Source of the DNA: QHWT01 sp046734675
GTDB taxonomy: Bacteria; Acidobacteriota; Vicinamibacteria; Vicinamibacterales; 2-12-FULL-66-21
Length of the DNA stretch: 13,359 nucleotides
Assembly (NCBI GenBank): GCA_046734675.1
Contig: JBKPRU010000330.1
Coordinates: 1 to 13,359 of the forward strand
Reading direction: 5' to 3'
Shown here: piece by piece, positions 1 through 11,409 of the stretch
Position numbering within the stretch: the first letter of the stretch is position 1
How the letters are laid out: each line of letters begins with the position of its first letter
Position numbers and translations under genes: made by a program
Notes under the pieces: model-generated
What the model was told of the DNA's origin: nothing
Databases searched by the model: none
What the model saw: the letters and a program-made list of their open reading frames with translations, nothing else

Positions 1-720
1 GCGATAGATCGATCGCAGGTAGTCCTCCCACACGAGTAGCGGAACGATCGCCACGACGCACGCCAGAGCGACGCGCGCGAACGAGCGCACGTCGCGCGGA
101 ATCGGCTGTGAGAGTACGGCGAGGACGTTGGTCTCGCGTCCCAGTCCGTTGATGCCGACGGCGACCGCCGACGCGAGCGGACGGCCGTCCTCGATCAACT
201 TCACGGCGAACGCGGTGACGAGCAGGCTCGGCCCGTCGAGGAGCGCGAAGCGGACGGACCAGAGCAGGCCGTGCGAGAAGAGGCACGCCGCCCACACCGC
301 GAGGCCGCGCGGCGTGCGCAGCGGCAGCCATCGCGTGAGGAGCAGCGCAAGCAGCAGCCAGGCGACGACGTTCTGCAGCGCGTAGGCTTCGAGGATCCAG
401 GCGGGACGTCCGAGGCCTGCCGCATACGCCGTCCAGCTGAAAAGGATGCGCCGCGCCCGGAACGGCGCGAGATCCATGGCGCGATCGACCTCGGGATCGC
501 GCACGAGTGGATCGAACGCGCGCTGCGCGTAGAACTGCCCGTCGTAGCTCGCCCACGCCGGGTAGTCGTAGTGCGGGGTCGCGCGAAGCGCTGGCGCCTC
601 GTGCTCGTGCCCTTCAGGAAAGCCGATCAGGGCCGTGAACCCCGTACCTGGATGGTAGAATCGCGCGATCGACGCGAGGAAGATGGCCACCAGAACGAGC
701 GCGGCCGCGCGACACGCCAT
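1..720 (-). CDS. Polytopic membrane protein, GT-C/glycopolymer-formation-like (5' part, runs off window)
   Basis: The reverse strand is open from an ATG at 720 to the window edge (240 residues seen, C-terminus missing). Residues 5-19 form a hydrophobic N-terminal segment. A soluble loop follows with YHPGTGFTALI (22-32) and a YDGQFYAQ motif (59-66), then hydrophobic stretches at about 112-130, 140-162 and 215-230, and a GLGRET motif (192-197). A first-loop acid near the membrane is typical of GT-C glycosyltransferases. From memory, the YDGQFY motif also fits uncharacterised 'cell surface glycopolymer formation' membrane proteins, but the exact family is inference. The start at 720 is preferred over the in-frame ATG at 726 because AGG lies 6 nt upstream of it and it keeps the first membrane segment whole. 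Its first 38 bp are antisense to the start of the lipoprotein gene. I see no clear promoter upstream of it. Confidence 0.75.
   Translation of the reverse strand, partial: MACRAAALVLVAIFLASIARFYHPGTGFTALIGFPEGHEHEAPALRATPHYDYPAWASYDGQFYAQRAFDPLVRDPEVDRAMDLAPFRARRILFSWTAYAAGLGRPAWILEAYALQNVVAWLLLALLLTRWLPLRTPRGLAVWAACLFSHGLLWSVRFALLDGPSLLVTAFAVKLIEDGRPLASAVAVGINGLGRETNVLAVLSQPIPRDVRSFARVALACVVAIVPLLVWEDYLRSIYR
653..661 (+). promoter_or_regulatory. Candidate extended -10 promoter of the lipoprotein gene
   Basis: TGGTAGAAT matches an extended -10 element (TGn then TAGAAT, 5 of 6 to TATAAT). No convincing -35 was found. Predicted transcription would begin near 668 and give a leader of about 15 nt containing GAGGA before the ATG at 683. 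The site lies inside the opposite-strand membrane-protein gene. It supports the 683 start. Confidence 0.4.
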
Positions 721-1279
721 CTGCATCCTGCTTGCGGTCGCTGTCTCCGCCTGCCGCGCGCCCGCGGCCTCCTCACCCGTGCCGGCCGTCGACTTCATCA
801 GGGAATTCAATCGCGCGGAGCAGCGGCCGGCCGGCGCGTTCGAGGTCGCGGATCAACTCGTCGCCGGCACGCGCCACGCGGCGATCCTCGCGCCCGCGCC
901 GGGCCGCCTCACCTGGACGCTGCCGATCCCGCGCCGCGCCACCTTCCGCGTCGTCGTCGCCGCCGCGTCGAATGCGTCGGCGCGCGTGCGCGTCGGCGTG
1001 AGCGACGCACGCATCTATGAGGTCCTGGCCGCGGCGGACGTGCAGCCCGGCAGCGGCTGGACGGCGGTGACGGCCAATCTGTCCGATTATGCGGGCTGGA
1101 AGATGAGCGTGTTCTATCGACCCGAGCGCCAGGCGTGGCACGTGAACGTCAGCATCGATGCAATTGGTGGTGTCCCGGCGCGCGTGGCGCTCGGCTCGCC
1201 CGAGATCGTGACCGACCGCGACGGCGCTGCCGAATACGCGAAGCGGAGAGCGCGGCTTACTCGTAATGAAGCGCCTTGA
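683..1279 (+). CDS. Small lipoprotein with a single beta-rich domain (sulfatase N-terminal-domain-like)
   Basis: This is a 198-residue protein with a lipoprotein signal: a charged n-region (MATRTSAAARH), a hydrophobic core (ICILLAVAV) and a VSAC lipobox with Cys24. Arg at +2 gives no Asp-type inner-membrane retention signal. The mature part is rich in alternating hydrophobic residues, suggesting a jelly-roll or carbohydrate-binding-like beta sandwich. The pattern of APAPGRLTW (71-79), IYEVL (111-115), DYAGWKMSVFY (135-145) and GSPEIV (171-176) reminds me of the N-terminal domain of large envelope sulfatases in Acidobacteriota-like genomes, but no sulfatase catalytic domain follows. GAGGA sits just before the ATG and a candidate extended -10 lies at 653-661. 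The 3' end overlaps the convergent permease gene by 23 bp. Function is unknown. Confidence 0.7.
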   Translation: MATRTSAAARHAICILLAVAVSACRAPAASSPVPAVDFIREFNRAEQRPAGAFEVADQLVAGTRHAAILAPAPGRLTWTLPIPRRATFRVVVAAASNASARVRVGVSDARIYEVLAAADVQPGSGWTAVTANLSDYAGWKMSVFYRPERQAWHVNVSIDAIGGVPARVALGSPEIVTDRDGAAEYAKRRARLTRNEAP

Positions 1280-2534
1280 CGGGATCGAGGCGTGAGGCGC
1301 GGACCGCCGGATAGAGCCCGAACACGATCCCGATGAACACGGACACGCCAAACGCGAGCACGATCGACGTGGTCGTCACGATCGTCGACCATCCGGCGAG
1401 GACGCCGATCAGCTGCGACAGCGCGACGCCGAGCACGATGCCCGCGACACCACCGGAGAGCGAGATGATCGTCGTCTCGATCAGGAACTGGCGGACGACG
1501 TCCTTCTGACGCGCGCCGATGGCGCGGCGCACGCCGATCTCGCGCGTCCGCTCGAGCACGCTCGCCAGCATGATGTTCATGATGCCGATGCCGCCGACGA
1601 GCAGCGAGATCGAGGCGATTGCGACCATCACCATCTCGAAGATCCGCTGCGTGCGCCGCTGCTCCGCGAGGAGCTCGGCGGGGGAGACGATGGTAAAGTC
1701 CCCCGCCCCGCGATGCGCGACGTCGAGCACGCCGCGCAGCAGTGCCGAGGCGGCCGGGATGTCGCCGCTGGAGCGCATCTGCAGGTAGATGCCGTCGATC
1801 TCGTCTTTGCGCTGGCTCTGGCCGTCCTCGAGGCGGAACACCGACGAGTAAAGCGGCACGTAGACGATGTTGTTGCGATCCTGCGCCGGCAGTCCCGCGA
1901 CGTCGGACTGCACGGTGAGCTGCGGCCCGGCGACGCCAATCACCTGGAACCACTGCTCGTTCACCTTCACGAAACGGCCCATCGGATCGTCGGCGCCGAA
2001 CAGCGCGGCGGCCGCCGCTTCGCCGAGCACGGCAACCGGCGCGGCCGATGCCGCTTCGGCATCGTCGAAGAAGCGTCCTGAGGCAAGACGCAGATTGCCA
2101 ATCGCCGTGTAGGCCGGGCTGACGCCGTAGACCACCGGCATGTCGCCGCCGATCGGGCGCGGCGACATCTTCGTCGGCGTGAAGCGCTTGCGCGCACTGA
2201 CGGCGCTGATGTTGTCGAGGTTCGCCTGGATGACCCGCAGGTCCTTGAACGACAGACCGGCGGAGATCTGACGGACCTTCTGGAGCACCTGGTTGTCCGC
2301 CGCCTCTTTCGCCTCGACGATCAGGTTGCGCACACCGAGCTGCTCGATGAACGCCATGACCTCCTGCTGAGCGCCGGCGCCGATCGACAGCATCGCGACG
2401 ACCGCGGCCACGCCGAAGATCATCCCCAGCATGGTGAGGAGCGACCGCAGCTTGTGCGCGCGAAGGTTCTCCAGACCGAGCATCAGCTCGGGCAGGAAGT
2501 CGGTGGACCAGAGGTGCGTACGAGCGCCGCTCAT
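1257..2534 (-). CDS. MacB-like ABC transporter permease (MacB_PCD + FtsX)
   Basis: This is a 425-residue inner-membrane permease of the MacB/FtsX type VII superfamily. Membrane segment 1 (about 31-52, SLLTMLGMIFGVAAVVAML) is followed by the large periplasmic domain (about 53-295). Three membrane segments follow at about 300-323, 352-378 and 389-411. The cytoplasmic coupling region ERTREIGVRRAIGARQKDVV (328-347) and the C-terminal RASRLDPVKALHYE are characteristic of the family. Unlike E. coli MacB, no ATPase domain is fused: the protein starts directly at the first membrane segment, with no Walker A or signature motif. It is the last gene of the operon. Its ATG overlaps the TGA of the third adaptor (ATGA), so it is probably translationally coupled. 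The substrate cannot be read from sequence; antibiotics, lipids, peptides or lipoproteins are all possible. Confidence 0.93.
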   Translation of the reverse strand: MSGARTHLWSTDFLPELMLGLENLRAHKLRSLLTMLGMIFGVAAVVAMLSIGAGAQQEVMAFIEQLGVRNLIVEAKEAADNQVLQKVRQISAGLSFKDLRVIQANLDNISAVSARKRFTPTKMSPRPIGGDMPVVYGVSPAYTAIGNLRLASGRFFDDAEAASAAPVAVLGEAAAAALFGADDPMGRFVKVNEQWFQVIGVAGPQLTVQSDVAGLPAQDRNNIVYVPLYSSVFRLEDGQSQRKDEIDGIYLQMRSSGDIPAASALLRGVLDVAHRGAGDFTIVSPAELLAEQRRTQRIFEMVMVAIASISLLVGGIGIMNIMLASVLERTREIGVRRAIGARQKDVVRQFLIETTIISLSGGVAGIVLGVALSQLIGVLAGWSTIVTTTSIVLAFGVSVFIGIVFGLYPAVRASRLDPVKALHYE

Positions 2535-3844
2535 GTCGTCGGCGCCGAGCCGGCGGGAACGGGTGCCGTGGACGACGGCTTCGAGCGCTTCGCCGCGATT
2601 TCCGGATCGACGAGCGCAATCACGTCCCCGTCGTTGAGCCCCTCCACGGCGGCGCGGCTCTCGGTGCTGTTGGTGACCTTCACGTCCTTGCGTTCGAAGC
2701 GATCGCCGTTCTTCAGATACACGAACGTCTTGCCGCTCTTCTCGAACACCGACTGGCGCGGCACCTGGACGGCGTCGGGAATCTCGCGGCCGTCGATCAC
2801 GAGGCGCACCGAGGAACCGGCCTTGAGTCGCGGATCCGGAGTGCCGACGAACGGGAAGGTCACGTCGAACTGCCGGACCGCGGTGGCTTCCCAGAAATTA
2901 CCGCGGGCGGCGACGGCGCTGAGCGCGCCGACCTTCACATTGAACTGCTCGCCGGCGAGCGCATCCGACTCGACACGGGCGGTCTGACCCGTTTGCAGGT
3001 TGTCGCGGTCGGTCTCGTTGATCTTCGCCCGGACTTCCATCCGCCCCGACTCGATGACGTCGGCAATCACGCGTCCGGAGAACGTGGTGTCGCCGGCGCG
3101 ATACTCGGGCAGCACCATGCCCCAGTAGCCGAAGTTGCCGGCCGCGTCACGATTCTCCTTCACCGCGATGATGCCGTCGAACGGCGCCTTCACGACCATG
3201 CTGTCGATGATCGTCTGCGCGCGCTGAATCGCAATCTGCGCCTTGTTGCGCTGCTCGACGACGACCGCCAGCGCCGCCTGGTTCGTGGCCGAGCGCGACT
3301 GCACGTCCTCCTCGATCTGCGCCAGACGGCTGCGCGCCTCCTGGAGCGTCAGCACGTTCTTCTGCGCCTCGATCGCACCAATGAGATCGTTGGCCGCGGT
3401 ATCGAGCTCGCCGCGACGCACGTCGTAGCGCGCCGTAAGGAGCGCCACCTGATCTTCGGCAGCCTGCACCGCGGTGTCGGCCTTGATCTTGATGATCTGC
3501 TGCTCCGCTTCCGCGAACTCGGACTTCGCCTGCTGCAGCGCGAACTCCTGATCCGACGGATCGATCTCGAACACGACCTCGCCGGATTTGACCGGTGTGC
3601 CGGTGGTCAATAGCTGGACGATGCGCAGCGTGCCGCCCGCCATCGGCGCCATCAGCGATGCGGTCCGGCCGGCGCGCAGCTCGCCGGTCGCGTAGACCGT
3701 CAACTTCAGCGGTCCACGCGTCACGCGTGTCGTCGGCACGTCGGGGCGGCCATCCGGCAGCGCGGGAACGGCCATCACCAGCGTGGCGCCGGCCGCAAGG
3801 ATCACGGCGGCCACGCCTACCCACATCATGCGCCGCCGCGTCAT
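2531..3844 (-). CDS. HlyD/MacA-family periplasmic adaptor, third of three
   Basis: This 437-residue membrane-fusion protein has an N-terminal signal anchor (about 7-27). The first half of the lipoyl domain is at about 65-95, with the GTPVKSGEVVFEID turn. A long alpha-helical hairpin rich in Ala, Gln and Glu covers about 97-213. The second lipoyl half starts at VVKAPFDGIIAV (217-228), followed by a beta-barrel domain (about 262-350) and a membrane-proximal domain (about 355-412) with a low-complexity Pro/Ser/Ala tail. Such adaptors bridge an inner-membrane pump to a TolC-like channel. The start is well supported: AGGAG lies 6 nt upstream of the ATG, inside the previous gene, and the ATG overlaps that gene's TGA. 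The PDVPTT segment after the anchor is shared with the second adaptor, suggesting tandem duplication and divergence. Confidence 0.92.
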   Translation of the reverse strand: MTRRRMMWVGVAAVILAAGATLVMAVPALPDGRPDVPTTRVTRGPLKLTVYATGELRAGRTASLMAPMAGGTLRIVQLLTTGTPVKSGEVVFEIDPSDQEFALQQAKSEFAEAEQQIIKIKADTAVQAAEDQVALLTARYDVRRGELDTAANDLIGAIEAQKNVLTLQEARSRLAQIEEDVQSRSATNQAALAVVVEQRNKAQIAIQRAQTIIDSMVVKAPFDGIIAVKENRDAAGNFGYWGMVLPEYRAGDTTFSGRVIADVIESGRMEVRAKINETDRDNLQTGQTARVESDALAGEQFNVKVGALSAVAARGNFWEATAVRQFDVTFPFVGTPDPRLKAGSSVRLVIDGREIPDAVQVPRQSVFEKSGKTFVYLKNGDRFERKDVKVTNSTESRAAVEGLNDGDVIALVDPEIAAKRSKPSSTAPVPAGSAPTT

Positions 3845-5106
3845 TGCGCTCTCCTGATCTGATCCGGCTCGGGGCGCCGCGTCGCGATCTTGTCGCCCTG
3901 CTGCACGCCCGAGGCAATCGCCACCTGCTCGCGGCCGCGGCGCGCCACCTCGATATGCGTTTCATCGAACAGCGAGCCGCGCAGCTTGTACACGACGGGA
4001 CGGCCGTCACGCTGAAACACCGCTTCGGTCGGCGCGAGCATGAAGCCGGGGACGCGGTCGGTGGCGATGCGGGCCGTTGCGGTCATGCCCGGGCGGATGC
4101 GCGGATCGGGCTGGCTGAGCACGAGGCCTAAGTCGAAGTTCTTGATCGGCGGCCAGCCGGAGGTGAAGTCCGCCTTGGCGAGCACCGAAATGAGATCGAC
4201 GCTTGCGGCGAAATCGCGTCCCGGTACGGCCTCGATCTTCACCGTCGCGGTCTGTCCAACCTTCAACCGGCCGCGGTCGGATTCGTCGAGCCGCGCCTCG
4301 AGATGGATCGACGAGAGGTCGGGCAGCTCGACGATGTTCGCCCCCGGCCAGGCGCGGTCGCCTTCGCGGAACTCCACCTCCGCGCCGAACATGCTGCTCG
4401 CGCGGTAGTTCGGCATGATGCTCACGGTGCCGCTCGTCGGCGCCTTGATGACGAGCGCGTCGAGGCCGTGCTTCGCGCGGTCGAAATCGAACTGCGCCTT
4501 GTCGCGCTTGCGGAGCTTGGCGGCGAGATCCGCTTCGGCCGCCGTCTTGTTCGAGCGCGCCTTTTCCTGCGCCTCGCGCAGCTTCAGCTCCCCGTCCCCG
4601 ACGGTCAGCTTGGCCTGTTCGAACTCGAGCCTCGAGACGAGATCGCGCTTGTTGAGATCCAGTTTGGCGCGATCGAGGTCGTACTTCGCCTTCATCACCG
4701 CGCTCTGGTCCTGTTCTTCGCTGATCTTCTGCTGCGCCTTCGCTTGATCGATTTCCGCTTCGGCCTGCTTCAGCTCTGACTGCTTTTCCTGCATGCGCTG
4801 GCGGAGCTGCGTGGCGTCGAACTCGACGAGCACGTCGCCCGCGTTCACGCCGGTGCCGTTCTTCGCCAGCTTCACGATCTGCAGCTCGCCGGCCTGCGTC
4901 GGCGCGGAAAGAATGATCGACTTGGCGGGACGAATCGAGCCGCGCAGCTGCATGTAGTCGATGAAATCGCCGGCGGCGACGTCGGTCGTGGGCACGTCGG
5001 GTGCGACCGCGGCCCGCCCCGCGATCGCAAAGCCGCCGGCCCCGAGCGCCGCTGCGACCACCACGATCGCGATGACGCGCCATCGACGCAGGATCTGCTT
5101 CCTCAT
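3841..5106 (-). CDS. HlyD/MacA-family periplasmic adaptor, second of three
   Basis: This 421-residue adaptor has a positively charged start (MRKQILRRWR) and an inner-membrane anchor or signal (about 11-30). The first lipoyl half is at about 63-96, with GTGVNAGDVLVEFD. A long coiled-coil hairpin (about 98-212) has heptad-like Lys, Glu, Ala and Gln content. The second lipoyl half begins at LVIKAPTSGTVSI (218-230). The beta-barrel has KVGQTATV (282-289), and the C-terminal domain carries PTEAVFQRDGRPVVY (359-373). The helical hairpin normally contacts a TolC-type outer-membrane channel. Both ends are joined to neighbours by ATGA overlaps. No clear Shine-Dalgarno is seen before the ATG, consistent with coupling to adaptor 1. 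It shares PDVPTT (37-42) with adaptor 3 but otherwise differs clearly from it. Confidence 0.92.
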   Translation of the reverse strand: MRKQILRRWRVIAIVVVAAALGAGGFAIAGRAAVAPDVPTTDVAAGDFIDYMQLRGSIRPAKSIILSAPTQAGELQIVKLAKNGTGVNAGDVLVEFDATQLRQRMQEKQSELKQAEAEIDQAKAQQKISEEQDQSAVMKAKYDLDRAKLDLNKRDLVSRLEFEQAKLTVGDGELKLREAQEKARSNKTAAEADLAAKLRKRDKAQFDFDRAKHGLDALVIKAPTSGTVSIMPNYRASSMFGAEVEFREGDRAWPGANIVELPDLSSIHLEARLDESDRGRLKVGQTATVKIEAVPGRDFAASVDLISVLAKADFTSGWPPIKNFDLGLVLSQPDPRIRPGMTATARIATDRVPGFMLAPTEAVFQRDGRPVVYKLRGSLFDETHIEVARRGREQVAIASGVQQGDKIATRRPEPDQIRRAQ

Positions 5107-6341
5107 CGCGCCGGCACCCGATCGATGTTGCGGGCGACGATGACACCCGGCGCAAGACCATCGGTGACGACGACCTGATAGAGGTTCATGTCACCGACCG
5201 AGACGTTCTGACGTTCGAACCCTCCGCCGCGCTGGACCTTGACGAACGGCTGATGCTCCTCGAACGCGACCGCCTCGCGCGGCACGACCAGCGCGCCGCT
5301 CACCCGCGCGAGCTCGACGTCCAGCGATGCGGTCAGGTCGGGCATCAACTTCGGATCGGATCCATCGATGGCGACGATCACCACGAAGTTACGGACCTTC
5401 GGAGAGAGCGTCGACGGCGTCCCCACGGGTGACATCTGCTGCACGCGGCCGCTGAACGTGAGATCCGGATACGCGTCGAGGCCGACGCGCACCGACTGCC
5501 CCACGCGCAGGTCGTCGATGTCGGCCTGATTGACCCGGGCCCGCACCCTCATCGTCGCCGGATTGACGACGTCGACGACGGCCATCCCGGCGCGAACCTC
5601 GTCGCCTTCCTGGATTTCGCCGGGGCCCTGCCCTTTCCACGTCATCTTGATGACGGCAATCCCGTCGATCGGCGACTTGATCAACATGCGGTCGGCGTTC
5701 GACGCCGCCTGCTTCATCGCCGTCTCGGAACGGTCGCGGCGGATCTCGAGCACGCGGATGTCCGCCTCGGCGGCCGCGCGTTTCAGGTCATACGTCTGAC
5801 GGAGCTGCGTCAGGCGCGCGTCCGCCTCTTCGAGCGCGAGCGCGTTCTTCTCGGCCTGGATCTTCGGCAGCATCTCGTTCTTCAGCATCTCGAGCTTCGC
5901 GCGCTGGAGCGTGCTCTCGGCCTGCTTCAAGGTGCTGTCGTCGGTGGCACGGGCGGCCGCCTCCTGCGCGCGGCGCTTCCGGATCTGCTGCTCGAGATCG
6001 TTGAACTCCGCCTGCTTGTCGAGCGCGTTACGGATCTGATCCTGCCGATCGAACTCGACGAGCAGGTCGCCGGGACGAACCTTCTGGCCCGCTTTGACGA
6101 GTGTGGTGATGATGAGGGAATTCTGGTTCTGCCCGGCCAGGCGCGGCGCCGCGATGGTCGTCGCCTGGACGGCTTCGACGGTCCCGCTCAAGCGGACGCT
6201 GCGCACGAAATCCTGGCGGGCGACCTTGTACGTCTGGGCCGCGCGCTCGCCCTGCGCTTGCGGCGTACGCGCGTTGACATAGAGGCCGGCCGCAGCCAAC
6301 CCGCCGCAGACCAGCGCGATGATTGAAAGCTTCGCCTTCAC
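5103..6341 (-). CDS. HlyD/MacA-family periplasmic adaptor, first of three
   Basis: This 412-residue adaptor heads the operon. The start is GTG at 6341, giving MKAKLSIIALVCGGLAAAGLY, a plausible signal or anchor. No better in-frame start and no strong Shine-Dalgarno are visible. The first lipoyl half is at about 64-98 (AGQKVRPGDLLVEFD). The coiled-coil hairpin covers about 101-216, and the second lipoyl half starts at MLIKSPIDGIAV (219-230). A beta-barrel (about 262-345, RVGQSVRV) and a membrane-proximal C-terminal domain with VPREAV (353-358) follow. It differs from adaptors 2 and 3 in lacking their PDVPTT segment. Downstream overlap with adaptor 2 is ATGA. A candidate promoter and a GC-rich palindrome lie just upstream. 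Confidence 0.92.
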   Translation of the reverse strand: MKAKLSIIALVCGGLAAAGLYVNARTPQAQGERAAQTYKVARQDFVRSVRLSGTVEAVQATTIAAPRLAGQNQNSLIITTLVKAGQKVRPGDLLVEFDRQDQIRNALDKQAEFNDLEQQIRKRRAQEAAARATDDSTLKQAESTLQRAKLEMLKNEMLPKIQAEKNALALEEADARLTQLRQTYDLKRAAAEADIRVLEIRRDRSETAMKQAASNADRMLIKSPIDGIAVIKMTWKGQGPGEIQEGDEVRAGMAVVDVVNPATMRVRARVNQADIDDLRVGQSVRVGLDAYPDLTFSGRVQQMSPVGTPSTLSPKVRNFVVIVAIDGSDPKLMPDLTASLDVELARVSGALVVPREAVAFEEHQPFVKVQRGGGFERQNVSVGDMNLYQVVVTDGLAPGVIVARNIDRVPAR

Positions 6342-6346
6342 CTTGG

Positions 6347-6363
6347 GTACCCGGGCCCGGTAC
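6347..6363. promoter_or_regulatory. GC-rich palindrome just upstream of the adaptor operon
   Basis: The arms are GTAC plus CGGGCCCG plus GTAC, with one extra C on one side. The palindrome lies 6-22 bp before the GTG of the first adaptor, and GGGCCCG recurs at 6364-6370. It could be an operator, or a leader hairpin that hides the weak translation start. There is no direct evidence for a regulator. Confidence 0.25.
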
Positions 6364-6439
6364 GGGCCCGCGATATCAGACGGCCGCGAACGCCTGATGG
6401 TTGGGCGTACGATGCCTTAGACGGAAACCAGAAGCGATT

Positions 6440-6448
6440 AGTGTAGCA
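6440..6448 (-). promoter_or_regulatory. Candidate extended -10 promoter of the adaptor-permease operon
   Basis: On the reverse strand TGCTACACT reads as an extended -10 (TGn then TACACT). No -35 match is visible at normal spacing. The predicted start near 6433 would leave a leader of about 90 nt that includes the palindrome at 6347-6363. It is the best candidate in the gap, but weak. Confidence 0.3.
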
Positions 6449-6491
6449 CCGGCTTCGGGCTGATGGCCTCAGGCTTCCGGCGATTGCCTGC

Positions 6492-6515
6492 GCCGGGTCT
6501 AAAGACCCGGCCTAC
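6492..6515 (-). repeat. REP-like element: GTAG head plus hairpin
   Basis: On the reverse strand a GTAG tetranucleotide is followed by an almost perfect palindrome with arms GCCGGGTCT and AGACCCGGC. All 24 bases are identical to the element at 12382-12405. A GTAG-type head plus imperfect hairpin is the layout of REP sequences mobilised by RAYT (REP-associated tyrosine transposase, Y1/IS200-like) enzymes. No RAYT gene is in the window, so the assignment rests on sequence form. Confidence 0.6.
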
Positions 6516-6521
6516 AGCTGT

Positions 6522-6655
6522 TTGCCGCCGCTTCGCGGCGGCCCCGTGTGACAGGCCGTCGTGCCGGCATTTTTCAATGCGCTTGGGGCCCCACCCCCAA
6601 GCGCTAACGCGCTTCGCGCGACGCCCTTTGGGCTTGCCGCCGCTTCGCGGCGGCC
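6522..6655. repeat. Cluster of GC-rich hairpins bounded by an identical 22-bp repeat
   Basis: The outer copies (6522-6543 and 6634-6655) are identical 22-mers containing GCCGCCGC-TTC-GCGGCGGC hairpins. Between them lie GCATT/AATGC (6567-6580), GCGCTTGGGG/CCCCAAGCGC with a 6-nt loop (6579-6604), CGCGC-TTC-GCGCG (6608-6620) and GCCC-TTT-GGGC (6623-6633). The cluster starts 26 bp past the metH stop and may act as a transcript-end or mRNA-protecting structure. None of the hairpins is followed by a U-run, so it is not a standard intrinsic terminator. The rest of 6342-6680 shows no gene. Confidence 0.6.
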
Positions 6656-6680
6656 TTCCGTCTTCCTCATGCGAAGCGCT

Positions 6681-10395
<3,715 letters not shown>

Positions 10396-10403
<8 letters not shown>

Positions 10404-11409
10404 GTCGTATTGATTTCTGAGTGCGGACCGCAGGCGCCTTCGTCCCGCTCGCGACGAGCACGGTGAACGGATCGCGCGTCCGCCGCGCCCCGACCGCCAC
10501 CTTCACATCTTTCAGTCCGGCCGACGCGAGCAGGCGGTGCAGTTCGTCGTCGTCGAATCCCAGCCAGCGATCGCCGAGCCGCTCGCGCACCCACCGCTCG
10601 TCGTGGCGCCGCAGGTCGAGCAGCAGCACGCGTCCGCCCGGCTTGACGATGCGCACCGCTTCGGCCAGTGCCTTGCCGGGATCCTCGGCGTGATGGAGCG
10701 CCTGCGAGAGCAGCGCGATGTCGACGCTGGCGTCGTTCAGCGGCAGCTTTTCGATCTCGCCGCGCTTCCAGACGATGTTGGTGCGGCCGCGCCGTTCGGC
10801 GAGCGCCTTGGCGCGCGACAGCACCGTCGCCGAGCGATCGATCGCCACCACCCGGCGCGCGAAGCGGCTGGCCTCGAGCGTCAGGTAGCCTTCGCCGCAC
10901 CCCAGGTCCGCGACGTCGAGCGCCGGGAGCAGCAGCCCGAGCGCGCGGCTCCACGCCGCCCAGCTCCGGCCCGGCACGATCTGCCGCCGGTCCTCACCGT
11001 GCTCCTCGAAGTTCTCTTTGCGCAAGCGCCGTACTTCTTCGAGGCGCGCCTCGTCGGCGCGCCCCTCGGGCGTCTCCGCCGCCGTCGCGAACGCGTGCTC
11101 GAGGAGCGGCCACACGTGGCTCGCGCCGTTCGCCCCGTCGCGCAGCCCGGGGGCGAGGCGGTAGTAGGTGAACCCGCCGGTCCGCGACTCGACGACGAGG
11201 CCGGCATCCTTGAGCAGGCCCAGGTGGCGCGACACCCCGGACTGCGCGAGCCCGAGAATCCCGGTCAGCTCCGTCACGTTCAGCTGCTCGAGCGACAGCA
11301 CGCGCAGGAGGCGCAGCCGTACCTCGTCGCCGAGCAGCCGGAACAGGCCGGCGGCGCGCCCGGCGGCGGCCGGCGCGGGCGGCACGGACCGGCGGAGGAC
11401 CCGAGACAT
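10396..11409 (-). CDS. ArsR-family HTH regulator fused to a SAM-methyltransferase-like domain (SahR-like)
   Basis: This 337-residue cytoplasmic protein has an N-terminal winged HTH (about 17-88), with RLLGDEVRLRLLRVL and the recognition helix in QSGVSRHLGLLKDAGLV. A linker follows, then a class I methyltransferase fold (about 145-325) with motif I DLGCGEGYL (168-176), an acidic motif II Asp191 and ALHH (237-240). There is no ArsR-type metal-binding Cys cluster. SahR regulators of the SAM cycle have this architecture and sense S-adenosylhomocysteine in the methyltransferase-like domain. Placement directly before metH, with an 8-bp overlap, fits that role. Sensor versus active methyltransferase is not settled by sequence. 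The start at 11409 is chosen because a -35/-10 pair ends 7 nt before it; the longer in-frame start at 11493 would run into the repeat array. Confidence 0.88.

Noticed and set aside
271..1020. Plus-strand 249-codon reading frame across the left end
   Set aside because: Very Arg-rich composition with no domain. It overlaps two better-supported genes and is a frame shadow.
6579..6604. Intrinsic terminator for metH
   Set aside because: The hairpin is strong, but no U-run follows on the metH strand, so it is listed only as part of the repeat cluster.
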